The notes under the pieces: model-generated | What the model was told of the DNA's origin: nothing | The model's database searches: none | Seen by the model: the letters and a program-made list of their open reading frames with translations, nothing else | From: Nocardia crassostreae | GTDB taxonomy: Bacteria > Actinomycetota > Actinomycetes > Mycobacteriales > Mycobacteriaceae | Reading direction: 5' to 3' | Length of the DNA stretch: 64,000 bases | Assembly (NCBI RefSeq): GCF_001613405.1 | Contig: NZ_BDCH01000012.1 | Location: 124,001-188,000 of the forward strand | Shown here: positions 52,272-61,386 of the stretch, in pieces | Position numbering within the stretch: the stretch's first letter is position 1 | How the letters are laid out: each line of letters opens with the position of its first letter | Translations under genes and position numbers: made by a program

Positions 52272-53837
52272 CTAGCGGTCCGCGGCGGGGCCGGGGTCCG
52301 GGACTGCGGCCCGGGGGGTCGCGACCGGCCGGTCGCTGCCGTTGCGGTGGGCTCGCTCGGGAGCGGGAATGTCGGTCCAGCCTGGCGTGGGTTCCTTCCG
52401 TCCCCGCAGATGGATGGTGTCGTGCAGCATCCACTTGCTGCGTTCGGAATCGCAGGCCGCGTCGATGACGGCCTGACTCGCCAGAATGCGCCGCGGCGCC
52501 TGTTTGGCCTCGGTGGTGAGGCGGGCGGCCTCGTTGACGGCATCGCCGATGACCGTGAATTCCAGGCGGGTGCCCGAACCGACGTCACCGGCGAAGACCA
52601 GCCCGCGCGCCAGCCCGATGCCGATATCGAGTTCTCCGGCCGCCTTGACCTCGTCGCGAATGCGGCGCGCGGCGCGCAGTGCGGGAGTGGCGTTGTCGTC
52701 CAAGGCGATCGGCGCACCGAAGATGCACAGCGCCGCATCGCCCTCGAACTTGTTGACCAGCCCGTGATTGTCCTCGGTGGCCGCGACCACCGTGGACAGC
52801 AGCCGATTGAGCTTGACCACGAAATCGCGCGGCGCGAGTTCGGTGGCCATGGCGACCGACCCGGTGACATCCACGAAAAGCGCTGTCACCACCCGCATAT
52901 CGCCGGTCAGCTGCGCACTGCCCGACAGCGCCCGCTCGGCCACCTCCGCACCCACATGGCGGCCGAAGACGGTCCGCATGCGTTCGCGCTCACGCAGATT
53001 CGTGGCCAGCTCGTTGACCGAATGCTCCAGCCGCCCGATCTCGCTGGTGCTGCCGATCGGCACGCTCACATCCAGTTCGCCGTCGGCAATGCGGTCCAGC
53101 GCATCCCGCAGCGAATGCATGGGCGTCGCAATGGCGCGCGCCAGCGTGGCCGTCGCGACCGCCCCCGCCGACAACCCGACGATCGCCAGATACACCCCGG
53201 TCCGGATCCGGTCGTCGTAGTCGGAGGACGGATCGGCCAGCACCGTGATGACCATGAAGAACGGCACCGCGCCGGTGACCGCGAAGGTGACCAGCACCCG
53301 CACCAGCACCGTGGAACTCCAGTGCCCCGTCCCGTCGAGCACCTCCGCCACCACCGGAATGGTCGGCCGGATCAGCCGATCCACGATCAAATAGGTGAGC
53401 GCCGCCGACTCCAGCCCACCGAGGGTGAACATGGCCATGACGACCGCGAAATCATTGTGCGGTGTGGAATGGGCGAAGATCGCCGCCGCGATGATCACGC
53501 CGGGGAGCCAGATGGCCACCGCCCGTATCGCGATCCCGATGGGCAGATGCAATAGTCGCCGCGCCTCGGCCTCCGCGGGAGCCCGCCGCTCGTCGAGCCA
53601 GCCGAAGTATCGCCCGCGATCACGCACGGCCAGCACGATGCCGAGCAATGCGCCGATGGTCGGATAAATCGACACCCATGCGAAGGTCATCAGCCAGTCC
53701 GGCCCCAGCCGGGCAAAGAACCCGCTCAGCCACAACTCGGTCGTGATCACCGCGAGCCCGCCCAGATTGCACGCCAGGACGACGGCCGACAGCCCCCACT
53801 TGGCGCGCAGCGCCCAGAGGATCAGCCCGGTAATCAC
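52272..53837 (-). CDS. Class III adenylate/guanylate cyclase with membrane and HAMP domains
   Basis: A 521-residue membrane cyclase of the Rv1318c-like type: six helices in the first 250 residues, a HAMP linker (RAIATPMHSLRDALDRIADGELDVSVPIGSTSEIGRLEHSVNEL), and a C-terminal class III catalytic domain. Metal Asp residues are in ALFVDVTGS and KFEGDAALCIF; the substrate Lys is in KFEGDA; the transition-state Asn-Arg are in GDAVNEAARL. It should make cyclic AMP in the cytoplasm from an external or membrane signal. The C-terminal tail is Pro-rich. GTG 53837 is the start. Confidence 0.92.
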   Translation of the reverse strand: MITGLILWALRAKWGLSAVVLACNLGGLAVITTELWLSGFFARLGPDWLMTFAWVSIYPTIGALLGIVLAVRDRGRYFGWLDERRAPAEAEARRLLHLPIGIAIRAVAIWLPGVIIAAAIFAHSTPHNDFAVVMAMFTLGGLESAALTYLIVDRLIRPTIPVVAEVLDGTGHWSSTVLVRVLVTFAVTGAVPFFMVITVLADPSSDYDDRIRTGVYLAIVGLSAGAVATATLARAIATPMHSLRDALDRIADGELDVSVPIGSTSEIGRLEHSVNELATNLRERERMRTVFGRHVGAEVAERALSGSAQLTGDMRVVTALFVDVTGSVAMATELAPRDFVVKLNRLLSTVVAATEDNHGLVNKFEGDAALCIFGAPIALDDNATPALRAARRIRDEVKAAGELDIGIGLARGLVFAGDVGSGTRLEFTVIGDAVNEAARLTTEAKQAPRRILASQAVIDAACDSERSKWMLHDTIHLRGRKEPTPGWTDIPAPERAHRNGSDRPVATPRAAVPDPGPAADR

Positions 53838-53892
53838 GTTTGGACTTTAGAGACCTTTGGCCCGCCGGTGCGCGATTGTGAGTAATTCCGCT

Positions 53893-54600
53893 TCAGTTGA
53901 GGACGACCAGCCAGACCGCCACGTAGTGGCAGAGGGCGGCCAGCACGGTTGCGGCGTGGAAGAACTCGTGGTGGCCGAAGACGTCCGGCCAAGGGTCGGG
54001 CCAGCGGGAGGCGTAGAGGATGCCGCCGACGCTGTAGGCGATGCCGCCCGCGAGCAGTAGGAGGACCGGGGTCCAGCCGACATTGTGGATGAGGGTGCCC
54101 GCGACGGGGACGATGGCCCAGCCCAGGAGCAGGTACAGGGGTGTGCCGACCCAGCGAGGGGCGGTGGGCCACAGCATCTTCAGGGCGACTCCGGCCAGTG
54201 CGCCCGCCCAGACCACGGCGAGCAGGATGGTTCCGGACCGACCGCGCACGCCGAGCAGGGCGAACGGGGTGTAGCTGCCCGCGATGAACAGGAAGATCAT
54301 GCTGTGGTCGGCGCGCTTCATCCAGGTGTAGGCGCGTTCGGTGCGCCAGTTCACCCGGTGGTAGGTGGCGCTGACGCCGAAGACGCCGCAGACCGTCAGG
54401 CCGTAGACGAGAGTGGACCAGGCGGCGGTCGCCGAGACCGTTGCGGCGGTGCTCACCAAGGCGATGACGGCGATGGCCGCGATGCCGACGGCCCAGGTGT
54501 GGATCCAGCCGCGCAGGCGCGGGCGGATGATGGTGAATTCTCGGCGAGCCGATTCGAGGACGTCCGCCACCGGGGCGGGGGGCTGCACAGTGTCGGACAC
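53893..54600 (-). CDS. Hemolysin III/PAQR family membrane protein (Rv1085c-like)
   Basis: A 235-residue seven-helix protein: SATYHRVNW (helix 2 motif), KRADHSMIFLFIAGSYTPF (Asp/His motif) and GHHEFFHAATV (C-terminal histidine motif), the PAQR metal-site signature. Its position between the DUF255 and prenyl synthase genes matches M. tuberculosis Rv1085c. The promoter region contains a 20-bp palindrome. Confidence 0.92.
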   Translation of the reverse strand: MSDTVQPPAPVADVLESARREFTIIRPRLRGWIHTWAVGIAAIAVIALVSTAATVSATAAWSTLVYGLTVCGVFGVSATYHRVNWRTERAYTWMKRADHSMIFLFIAGSYTPFALLGVRGRSGTILLAVVWAGALAGVALKMLWPTAPRWVGTPLYLLLGWAIVPVAGTLIHNVGWTPVLLLLAGGIAYSVGGILYASRWPDPWPDVFGHHEFFHAATVLAALCHYVAVWLVVLN

Positions 54601-54616
54601 GGGTTACCTCCTGAGT

Positions 54617-54636
54617 AACCTACGGTACCGTAGGTT
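54617..54636. promoter_or_regulatory. Perfect 20-bp palindrome in a divergent promoter
   Basis: AACCTACGGTACCGTAGGTT, directly before the hemolysin III gene and 110 bases before the prenyl synthase start. The CCTACGGTACCGTAGG core is typical of TetR-family operators. Confidence 0.75.
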
Positions 54637-54745
54637 GTTGCGGTCACGCCTCTCAGGTGTGCTGTCGGAAATTCATACCGGCGCTGTTTCACTCGACTGT
54701 CCCGGTAGCTCCCGCATTCCTTGCGGGGGCGTAGGGTTGGGCGTC

Positions 54746-55531
54746 GTGGTCGTTGAGCTTGCGAAGCAGGTGCGTGGATCCCCGTATCGCATCTACGAAG
54801 CCCGGCTGTCGAAGCAGCTGGCCGGGAAGCAGCATCCGCGGCATGTGGCCGTCATGTGTGACGGCAATCGCCGATGGGCGCGGGAGAACGGGTTCACCGA
54901 TGTCAGCCATGGGCATCGGGTGGGCGCGCTGAAGATCGCCGAACTGGTTGGCTGGTGCGGTGAAGCGGGCATCGAGATGGTCACCGTGTACCTGCTCTCG
55001 ACCGAGAACCTGCGCCGCGATCGCGAGGAACTCGACACGCTGTTCGACGTCATCACCGACGTCGTCGAGGAACTCTCCGCGCCGGAACAGAATTGGAGCG
55101 TCCGCATTGTCGGCGCACTCGATCAGCTGCCCGAGGATATGGCGCGCCGCCTGAGCGAAGCCGCCAAGAGCACCGAGGGTCGCGACGGCGTACACGTGAA
55201 CGTGGCCATCGGCTACGGCGGCCGCCAGGAGATCACCGATGCGGTGCGCTCGCTCGTTCGCCAGGAGATCGACGCCGGGGAGACCGGCGAGGATCTGGTG
55301 CAGTCCATTACCGTCGACGCCATCGGCCAGCATCTCTACACCTCCGGCCAGCCCGATCCGGACCTGGTCATCCGCACCTCCGGCGAACAGCGGCTCTCGG
55401 GATTCCTGTTGTGGCAGAGCGCCTATTCGGAGATCTGGTTCACCGAGGCCTATTGGCCGGAGTTCCGGCGCGTAGATTTCCTGCGGGCGCTGCGTGATTA
55501 TGCCGCCCGGCACCGTCGTTTCGGGACGTAA
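54746..55531 (+). CDS. Short-chain cis-prenyl diphosphate synthase (Rv1086-like)
   Basis: A 261-residue (Z)-isoprenyl transferase: HVAVMCDGNRRWARENG (substrate-binding Asp and Arg), the AVRS-type helix region and the RTSGEQRLSGFLLWQSAYSE motif. In mycobacteria Rv1086 makes omega,E,Z-FPP for decaprenyl phosphate and cell-wall precursor synthesis. GTG 54746 is the best start; the frame opens further upstream without a ribosome site. It is cytoplasmic or membrane-associated. Confidence 0.92.
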   Translation: MVVELAKQVRGSPYRIYEARLSKQLAGKQHPRHVAVMCDGNRRWARENGFTDVSHGHRVGALKIAELVGWCGEAGIEMVTVYLLSTENLRRDREELDTLFDVITDVVEELSAPEQNWSVRIVGALDQLPEDMARRLSEAAKSTEGRDGVHVNVAIGYGGRQEITDAVRSLVRQEIDAGETGEDLVQSITVDAIGQHLYTSGQPDPDLVIRTSGEQRLSGFLLWQSAYSEIWFTEAYWPEFRRVDFLRALRDYAARHRRFGT

Positions 55532-55618
55532 CGTTCGAATACGGGGTGTGCACGATCGTATTGCAGTGCAATGGCTTCCGTAGTTCGCGGGGCCTTCGCT
55601 GCCGTACCGTCGGAATGC

Positions 55619-56221
55619 ATGAGTGAGCTGCGCGAAGGGCTGGGCAGCCCCGTGGATTCCGCTGTCGCCGTGCCGTACATCAGCTATGCGGAGTTCGGCC
55701 GCCGATTTCTGCGATACGCGGCCTCACCGGAGCGGATAGCGGGGGCCTTCGAGAAACTCACCGGGGAGGCATTCCAATTCGGGCCCATCGGACTCGGCCC
55801 GGGACGTATCGCGAAACTCTCCGCCGGGGTGCGGTTGGGGCAGCCCCGGGTGAACCGGGAAGTCGAGGAGATCATTTCCTTCGACCTGGTGATCCCGCTG
55901 GATGTGGACCTGCTCATCGACCTCTCGGTGGACCGCTATCCGTTCCACGTCGACGGCACCATCCATCTGCGCCTGACCGTGCGCACCGCCGAACCGCTGC
56001 GCGTGCTCATCGATATCGCCGAACCGCAGCCGAGCAATGTGCGTATCAATGTCGCGAGCGCATCGCGGCGCGGTGAACTATTGCGCATTCTGGCCAGCGT
56101 GGATCACGAGATCCGCCGTTTCGTCGCACGCTACATCGCGGAGGAGATACGCAAACCGCATATCAAAGCCGCGACCGATATCGATGTGGCCGCACGCCTC
56201 GACGCTGCGTGGAAGCTGTAG
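55619..56221 (+). CDS. Conserved hypothetical protein
   Basis: A 200-residue protein with no recognised domain, following the prenyl synthase. Residues 10-70 are helical and amphipathic (YISYAEFGRRFLRYAASPERIAGAF; EAFQFGPIGLGP), and the centre is a beta-rich stretch (SFDLVIPLDVDLLIDLSVDRYPFHVDGTIHLRL). It could bind lipid or small molecules, by appearance only. ATG 55619 is preferred over GTG/ATG upstream (55571). Confidence 0.72.
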   Translation: MSELREGLGSPVDSAVAVPYISYAEFGRRFLRYAASPERIAGAFEKLTGEAFQFGPIGLGPGRIAKLSAGVRLGQPRVNREVEEIISFDLVIPLDVDLLIDLSVDRYPFHVDGTIHLRLTVRTAEPLRVLIDIAEPQPSNVRINVASASRRGELLRILASVDHEIRRFVARYIAEEIRKPHIKAATDIDVAARLDAAWKL

Positions 56222-56234
56222 CGCCGCCGGAAAA

Positions 56235-57158
56235 CTAGAGTTTGCGCAGCCGCAGCCGGTTGATGGCGTGATCGGCGTCCTTGCGCAGCACCAGCGTGGC
56301 GCGGGGGCGGGCGGGCAGGATGTTGTCCACCAGATTCGGCCGGTTGGTGTTGTGCCAGATCTCCTTGGCCGCGCTGGTGGCCTCTTGATCGTTGAACTTG
56401 GCGTAGTGGTGGAAGTGCGAATTGGGATCCGCGAACGCCGTCTTGCGCAATGCCAGGAAGCGCTGCACGTACCAGTTCTCGATATCCTCGATCCGGGCGT
56501 CGACATAGATGGAGAAGTCGAACAGGTCCGAGACCATGAGCCGCGGCCCGGTCTGCAGCACGTTCAAACCCTCGACAATGAGAATGTCGGGCTGGCGCAC
56601 GCAGTGGAACTGCCCCGGCACGATGTCGTACGCGATATGCGAGTACACGGGCGCGCAGACCTCCGGCGCACCGGATTTCACCTCGGTGACGAAGCGCAGC
56701 AGTTTGCGCCGGTCGTAGGACTCCGGGAAGCCCTTGCGGTGCATGATGCCGCGCCGGGTGAGTTCGGCTGTGGGGTAGAGGAATCCGTCGGTGGTCACCA
56801 GATCCACCCGCGGATGGTGGTCCCAGCGCGCCAGCAGCGCCTGCAGCACGCGCGCGGTGGTGGACTTGCCGACCGCCACCGAACCCGCCACGCCGATCAC
56901 ATACGGCACCTGACGGTCGGGATGGGTCTCGCCGAGGAAGGTCGCGGTGGCGGCGAACAGGCGCTGCTTGGCGGCCACCTGCAGATGGATCAGGCGGGCG
57001 AGCGGCAGATAGACCTCGGCCACTTCCTCGAGGTCGATCTGTTCACCCAGACCGCGCAGGCCGATCAGTTCTTCCTCGGTGAGCACCAGGGGAGTCGACT
57101 TGCGCAGCGTGCGCCACTGCTTCCGGTCGAACTCCACATAGGGACTCGGCTCACTCAT
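56235..57158 (-). CDS. coaA: Type I pantothenate kinase
   Basis: A 307-residue type I (prokaryotic) pantothenate kinase, the first committed step of coenzyme A synthesis. The P-loop is [17 protein letters not shown], and [27 protein letters not shown] and [13 protein letters not shown] are family motifs. ATG 57158 is the start. Position beside glyA and the prenyl synthase matches Rv1092c. It ends 14 bases after the convergent hypothetical gene's stop. Confidence 0.96.
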   Translation of the reverse strand: MSEPSPYVEFDRKQWRTLRKSTPLVLTEEELIGLRGLGEQIDLEEVAEVYLPLARLIHLQVAAKQRLFAATATFLGETHPDRQVPYVIGVAGSVAVGKSTTARVLQALLARWDHHPRVDLVTTDGFLYPTAELTRRGIMHRKGFPESYDRRKLLRFVTEVKSGAPEVCAPVYSHIAYDIVPGQFHCVRQPDILIVEGLNVLQTGPRLMVSDLFDFSIYVDARIEDIENWYVQRFLALRKTAFADPNSHFHHYAKFNDQEATSAAKEIWHNTNRPNLVDNILPARPRATLVLRKDADHAINRLRLRKL

Positions 57159-57352
57159 TCGTGCCACGCGGCTCGACCTCCACCCGTATTGGCATAGCCG
57201 AATTGTGCTCGGGTCCAACATGTCGGTGAACACCAGGTATTGCTACTCGCCGGTAACCCGAGTGATATGTGCGACACCGGGCCCAGGTTTGCGGGCGCCC
57301 GGAGACGGGAACGGCGGCACGTCCGCCGGTCCGATCACCTACAGTCGGCTGC

Positions 57353-58549
57353 ATGTCAGCGCATCCTCTCGTGACCGAATACCTGCGGCTGGGCCTGTCC
57401 TTCGACCGGCTGGAAGAAGGTTTCGTCGACGCCTTCACCGGTGATCCCGCCCTGCGGCGCGAGATCGAGAACGCCCCCGCGCCCGAACCCCGCGATCTCG
57501 CGAACAAGGCTGCCGCACTGCGCAAGGAACTCCCCGAGGCGGGGCTGTCGGCCGAGCGCACCGAATTCCTGGATGTGCACCTGCGCGCGCTGGAATGCTC
57601 CGGCCGGAAATTCGAGGGCGACGATATCGGCTTCGTGGACGAGGTGCGCGCCTACTTCGACGTCGATATCGCACCCGGCGACGAGGCGGACTATCACGAG
57701 GCGCACCGGCAACTCGGCGAGGTGCTGCCCGGCGAGGGCGCGCTGCCCGATCGCATCGCCGCGCACCGGCGGGCCGACGAGATTCCGCCGGAACGGCTGC
57801 GCGAATGCGTGGACGCGTTCTCCGGGGCGCTGCGGGAACTGGTGCGGCAGCGCTATCCGCTGCCCGATCACGAACGCGTGGAATACGAAGTGGTGGGCGA
57901 CAAGCCGTGGTCGGGCTTCAACTACTACCTGGGCAATTTTCAGTCGCGGGTGGCCATCAATTCGGATCTGAAGCAGCACATGGCGCATCTGCCCGCGCTC
58001 ATTGCGCACGAGTCATACCCCGGGCATCACACCGAGCATTGCCGCAAGGAAGCCGGATTGGTCGCGGCCGGTCAGGACGAGCAGACGCTGTTCGTGGTGA
58101 ACACACCGCAATGCCTGATGGCGGAGGGTCTCGCGGATCTGGCCCTGAAATCCATCGTGGGGCCGGACTGGGGAAAATGGGCGCAGGAAATCTACGCCGA
58201 TCTCGGATTGCGTTTCGACGGTGAACGCGCCGAAAGCATTTCGGCCGCCTCGGCGAACCTGCTGAATGTGCGCCAGGACGCGGCCCTGCTCTTGCACGAC
58301 CGGCGGCGCGATGCCGACGAGGTGGCGGCCTTCCTGCAGCGCTGGAGCCTGATCACACCGGAGCGGGCGCGGCAGCAGCTGCGCTTTCTGTCCTCTCCGC
58401 TGTGGCGGGCCTATATCAGTACTTATGTGGAGGGGTACCGGCTGCTCGGCGGATGGTTGAATGCATCCCCCGACGCCGAGCAGCGGTCCGATCGATTCCG
58501 TCGACTGCTGGACGAACCCCTCACTCCCGGAGCCATTCGCCGGATGTGA
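57353..58549 (+). CDS. DUF885 metallopeptidase-like protein
   Basis: A 398-residue protein with the DUF885 zinc-binding core HESYPGHHTEH, preceded by WSGFNYYLGNFQSRVAINSD and followed by MAEGLADLA, where further ligands lie. The family includes predicted metal-dependent peptidases. ATG 57353 is the start. It is divergent from coaA with 194 bases between them. Substrate unknown; no signal peptide. Confidence 0.88.
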   Translation: MSAHPLVTEYLRLGLSFDRLEEGFVDAFTGDPALRREIENAPAPEPRDLANKAAALRKELPEAGLSAERTEFLDVHLRALECSGRKFEGDDIGFVDEVRAYFDVDIAPGDEADYHEAHRQLGEVLPGEGALPDRIAAHRRADEIPPERLRECVDAFSGALRELVRQRYPLPDHERVEYEVVGDKPWSGFNYYLGNFQSRVAINSDLKQHMAHLPALIAHESYPGHHTEHCRKEAGLVAAGQDEQTLFVVNTPQCLMAEGLADLALKSIVGPDWGKWAQEIYADLGLRFDGERAESISAASANLLNVRQDAALLLHDRRRDADEVAAFLQRWSLITPERARQQLRFLSSPLWRAYISTYVEGYRLLGGWLNASPDAEQRSDRFRRLLDEPLTPGAIRRM

Positions 58550-58580
58550 GGGAGCCGCGTTCAGCGGTTGGCGCGGAGGG

Positions 58581-58679
58581 CTACCAGTTACTGCAGCCCG
58601 CGCCGCCGCTGGACATGGTGCACATGGTCTTGAGCAGCGTCTTGATCAGGTCCTCGATGCCGCCGGCGATGAAATGCAT
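58581..58679 (-). CDS. Candidate small protein, 32 residues
   Basis: A short frame between the peptidase gene and the glyA riboswitch: it begins MHFIAGGIEDLIKTLLKTMC and ends with a Gly-rich, Cys-containing tail and SNW. The middle is an amphipathic helix with two Cys and two Met nearby. A CACTGGC/GCCAGTG dyad lies 33 bases upstream, and a weak GAGGTTGAG site before the ATG. It may be a small regulatory or membrane peptide, or a RiPP-like precursor, but no modification gene is near. Confidence 0.45.
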   Translation of the reverse strand: MHFIAGGIEDLIKTLLKTMCTMSSGGAGCSNW

Positions 58680-58711
58680 TCTCAACCTCGAAAGTTATGG
58701 TGGGCCAATGC

Positions 58712-58735
58712 CACTGGCGGGTCATAATGCCAGTG
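58712..58735 (-). promoter_or_regulatory. Operator-like dyad upstream of the small ORF
   Basis: CACTGGC (58712-58718) and GCCAGTG (58729-58735) form seven-base arms around a ten-base spacer containing TCATAA. Located 33 bases before the small ORF start. Confidence 0.45.
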
Positions 58736-58894
58736 CGCCGCCACTATACCGAGAATTGTTGCCCTCTCATAGTCAGTATCCGGGCCACTGTCCACCGGAG
58801 GTGCCGAGGCGGTCGGTCAGTGCACCGCCGACGTGCGTGGTGCCCCTACTTTTCGGGGCACGCGAGCGTGGCGTGATTCACGCCGATAGGATGG

Positions 58895-58976
58895 CGGAAC
58901 CGCGACTGGCGCACTCGAGGTGGAAGCAACCACCGGGAAGCACCGACGTCCTGCACCGCGCGCCTGGGTGCAGGGT
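58895..58976 (+). ncRNA. ZTP (pfl) riboswitch
   Basis: Conserved pfl motif elements appear in order: CGCGACTGGCG, then GGTGGA, ACCACCGGGAAGC and finally CCGCGCGCCTGGGTGCA, where CCGC and the GCCTGGG block match the pseudoknot-forming 3' part. ZTP riboswitches sense the folate-stress signal ZTP and control folate and one-carbon genes, including glyA. It lies 55 bases upstream of the glyA start, with a TTCG-capped hairpin (GTAC arms, near 58988-58999) between. Confidence 0.85.
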
Positions 58977-59030
58977 GAGCCCTTGGAGTACTTCGGTACC
59001 CGGGGGCAGCACCGGAGCACGGAGGTTGCG

Positions 59031-60413
59031 ATGACCCAGTTGGAAGCTGCGATGGATCAGCACGACACACACGGCCCTCTGATCGGCACTGTCGCCACGG
59101 CCAATACATTCGGCGGCGTGACCCAGACGAGCACTTCTGTCAACAGCCAGTCCCTCGCCGAACTCGATCCGGAGGTCGCCGCCGCGATGGGCGGAGAGCT
59201 CGCCCGCCAGCGTGACACCCTCGAGATGATCGCCTCGGAGAACTTCGTTCCCCGCGCGGTCCTCCAGGCGCAGGGCAGCGTGCTCACTAACAAGTACGCC
59301 GAGGGCTACCCGGGCCGCCGCTACTACGGCGGCTGCGAGAACGTCGATATCGTCGAGGATCTCGCCCGCGCTCGCGTCAAGGAACTCTTCGGCGCGGATT
59401 TCGCCAATGTGCAGCCGCATTCGGGTGCGCAGGCCAATGCCGCCGTCCTGATGGCGCTCATGAACCCGGGCGACAAGCTGCTCGGCCTGGATCTCGCGCA
59501 CGGCGGCCACCTCACCCACGGCATGCGCCTGAACTTCTCGGGCAAGCTGTACGAGGTGCACGCCTACGGCGTGTCCAAGGAGGACCACCGCGTCGATATG
59601 GACGAGGTGCGCAAGATCGCCCGCGAGACCCGTCCGAAGGTGATCGTGGCCGGTTGGTCCGCCTACCCGCGCCACCTCGACTTCGCGGCCTTCCGTGAGA
59701 TCGCCGACGAGGTGGGCACCTACCTCTGGGTCGATATGGCGCACTTCGCCGGTCTGGTCGCGGCCGGACTGCACCCGTCCCCGGTGCCGCACGCCGATGT
59801 CGTGTCCTCCACCGTGCACAAGACCCTCGGCGGTCCGCGCTCCGGTCTGATCCTGGCCAAGCAGGACTTCGCCAAGAAGCTCAACAGCGCGGTGTTCCCG
59901 GGCCAGCAGGGCGGTCCGCTCATGCACGCCATCGCCGCCAAGGCCGTGGCGTTCAAGATCGCCGCGGGCGCCGAGTTCAAGGAGCGCCAGGAGCGCACCA
60001 TCGCGGGCGCCAAGATTCTGGCCGACCGCCTCATGGGCGCCGATGTGCAGAGCAAGGGCATCTCGGTGCTCACCGGCGGCACCGATGTGCACCTGGTCCT
60101 GGTCGATCTGCGCAACTCCGCACTGGACGGCCAGCAGGGCGAGGATCTGCTGCACGAGGTCGGAATCACCGTGAACCGCAATGTCGTTCCGTTCGATCCG
60201 CGCCCGCCGATGGTCACCTCCGGCCTGCGCATCGGCACCGCCGCCCTGGCCACCCGTGGCTTCGGCGATGCCGAGTGGACCGAGGTCGCCGAGATCATCG
60301 CCGCCGCGCTGACCGGATCCGCCGATCTGGATTCGCTGCGTCAGCGGGTTTCCAAGCTGGCCCAGGACTTCCCGCTCTACGAGGGCCTGGAGGACTGGCG
60401 CCTGCTGGGCTGA
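59031..60413 (+). CDS. glyA: Serine hydroxymethyltransferase
   Basis: A 460-residue SHMT that interconverts serine and glycine with tetrahydrofolate using PLP. The core begins [31 protein letters not shown]; the PLP Lys is in [33 protein letters not shown] and [14 protein letters not shown] are further signatures. There is an N-terminal extension of about 37 residues compared with typical SHMTs. ACGGAGG before ATG 59031 supports the long form. The upstream ZTP riboswitch implies control by folate limitation; position matches Rv1093. Confidence 0.97.
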   Translation: MTQLEAAMDQHDTHGPLIGTVATANTFGGVTQTSTSVNSQSLAELDPEVAAAMGGELARQRDTLEMIASENFVPRAVLQAQGSVLTNKYAEGYPGRRYYGGCENVDIVEDLARARVKELFGADFANVQPHSGAQANAAVLMALMNPGDKLLGLDLAHGGHLTHGMRLNFSGKLYEVHAYGVSKEDHRVDMDEVRKIARETRPKVIVAGWSAYPRHLDFAAFREIADEVGTYLWVDMAHFAGLVAAGLHPSPVPHADVVSSTVHKTLGGPRSGLILAKQDFAKKLNSAVFPGQQGGPLMHAIAAKAVAFKIAAGAEFKERQERTIAGAKILADRLMGADVQSKGISVLTGGTDVHLVLVDLRNSALDGQQGEDLLHEVGITVNRNVVPFDPRPPMVTSGLRIGTAALATRGFGDAEWTEVAEIIAAALTGSADLDSLRQRVSKLAQDFPLYEGLEDWRLLG

Positions 60414-60431
60414 CCGCCCGCCCATGGCGAC

Positions 60432-60465
60432 GAGCCCGCCGCGATCACGAGATCGCGGCGGGCTC
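60432..60465 (+). terminator. Intrinsic terminator after glyA
   Basis: 15-bp perfect inverted repeat GAGCCCGCCGCGATC with an ACGA loop (60432-60465), followed by ATTTT. Confidence 0.88.
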
Positions 60466-60526
60466 AGCCATTTTCGGAGTCGGCGTACGCCTGCTCGCTC
60501 TCGGCGCGGGTGCTCACTACGCCGGG

Positions 60527-60834
60527 TCAGAAGGCGAAGAAGCGGCGCGGTCCGCCGGTGAGCTCCGGTGCGTCGGCCGCCACGGTCGCGATCAGCTTCC
60601 TGGGATGCGGGTTCACCCAGCTGCGCTCGGACGAGCCGTCGCGCAGCACCACCGTCGGCACGGTCTCGTTGCCGTTCGCGATCGAGCGCACAATGGTCGC
60701 GGCATCCGGGTTCTCCCAGATGTCGACTTCGGTGTGCACGATCCCGTGGCGGTTGAGCACCCGCCGCATGCGGGAGCAGTACGGGCAGCCCGGGCGGCGG
60801 TAGCGATGAGCTCCGGAGTGGCGTCGGCGGTCAT
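60527..60834 (-). pseudogene. Mycoredoxin/glutaredoxin-like protein, frame-disrupted
   Basis: The C-terminal part reads RRPGCPYCSRMRRVLNRHGIVHTEVDIWENPDAA and NGNETVPTVVLRDG, the CxxC thioredoxin fold and TVPT cis-Pro of mycoredoxins, which reduce mycothiol mixed disulfides in actinomycetes. The natural start ATG (60834, MTADATPEL) is in another frame; one missing base around ATCGCTAC joins them into about 102 residues. Downstream of glyA's terminator on the opposite strand. Unless the sequence is wrong, the gene may be dead. Confidence 0.8.
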
Positions 60835-60844
60835 AGTCCCCAAT

Positions 60845-60976
60845 CTACGTCCGGCCCAGCCAGTCGAGCAGGGCGTCGGACGGGCCGTCCGCCGGGTCTT
60901 CGGCAATGGTGTAGGGGCACGGGATATCTCGATCGCCCCGGACGACGGCGACTGTCGCGCAGCGGGCGCGGCGCAC
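60845..60976 (-). CDS. Candidate small hypothetical protein
   Basis: A 43-codon frame starting at a GTG at 60976 and ending ten bases before the mycoredoxin start: VVRGDRDIPCPYTIAEDPAD and a C-terminal SDALLDWLGRT. The peptide looks coding (ordered charge pattern, GC bias) but no family is known. It could be co-transcribed with mycoredoxin. Confidence 0.35.
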   Translation of the reverse strand: MRRARCATVAVVRGDRDIPCPYTIAEDPADGPSDALLDWLGRT

Positions 60977-61052
60977 ATCGTCGTTCGGGAGGATTCCGAT
61001 ATGCGACCGCGGTAGGTCTGTTCGCCTATGCTGCAACCAGATCGGAGGCATC

Positions 61053-61364
61053 ATGGCGATCAAGGTAATGCTGCTCGGCTTGAAGATGGCCGTCGTCGAC
61101 GAGGTCCGCGATCAGCTGGCGGTACCGGATGTCGAGCTGTTCACCGGATCCAGCGTCGAGGAGCTGCGGGCGGTGCTCGCCGGGACGAGTCTCGATCACG
61201 TCGTCATGGGCGCCGGGCTGGAGCTGGAGCAACGTCTCGGCATCGTGCGCGAGATCTTCGAATCCAGTGACAGCACCACCGTGCATCTCAAGGATTGGGC
61301 ATCCGGACCGGAGGGTTTCCTGCCGTTCGCCCGGGCGGTGCTCAGCGGGCTGCATCCCGCCTGA
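61053..61364 (+). CDS. Conserved hypothetical protein
   Basis: A 103-residue protein (VMLLGLKMAVVDEVRDQLAVPDVELFTGSSVEELRAVLAG and FEYSSDS-like centre TVHLKDWASGPEGFLPF) with an alternating beta-alpha pattern like a receiver domain, but without a conserved phosphoacceptor Asp. ATG 61053 is preceded by GGAGGCATC. Function unknown. Confidence 0.72.
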   Translation: MAIKVMLLGLKMAVVDEVRDQLAVPDVELFTGSSVEELRAVLAGTSLDHVVMGAGLELEQRLGIVREIFESSDSTTVHLKDWASGPEGFLPFARAVLSGLHPA

Positions 61365-61386
61365 ACGTCGCCGCCCGGCGCGCGGC

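Noticed and set aside
2010..60834. Programmed ribosomal frameshifting as cause of the broken frames
   Set aside because: The breaks occur in unrelated genes and lack a common slippery heptamer or downstream structure; missing bases explain them more simply.
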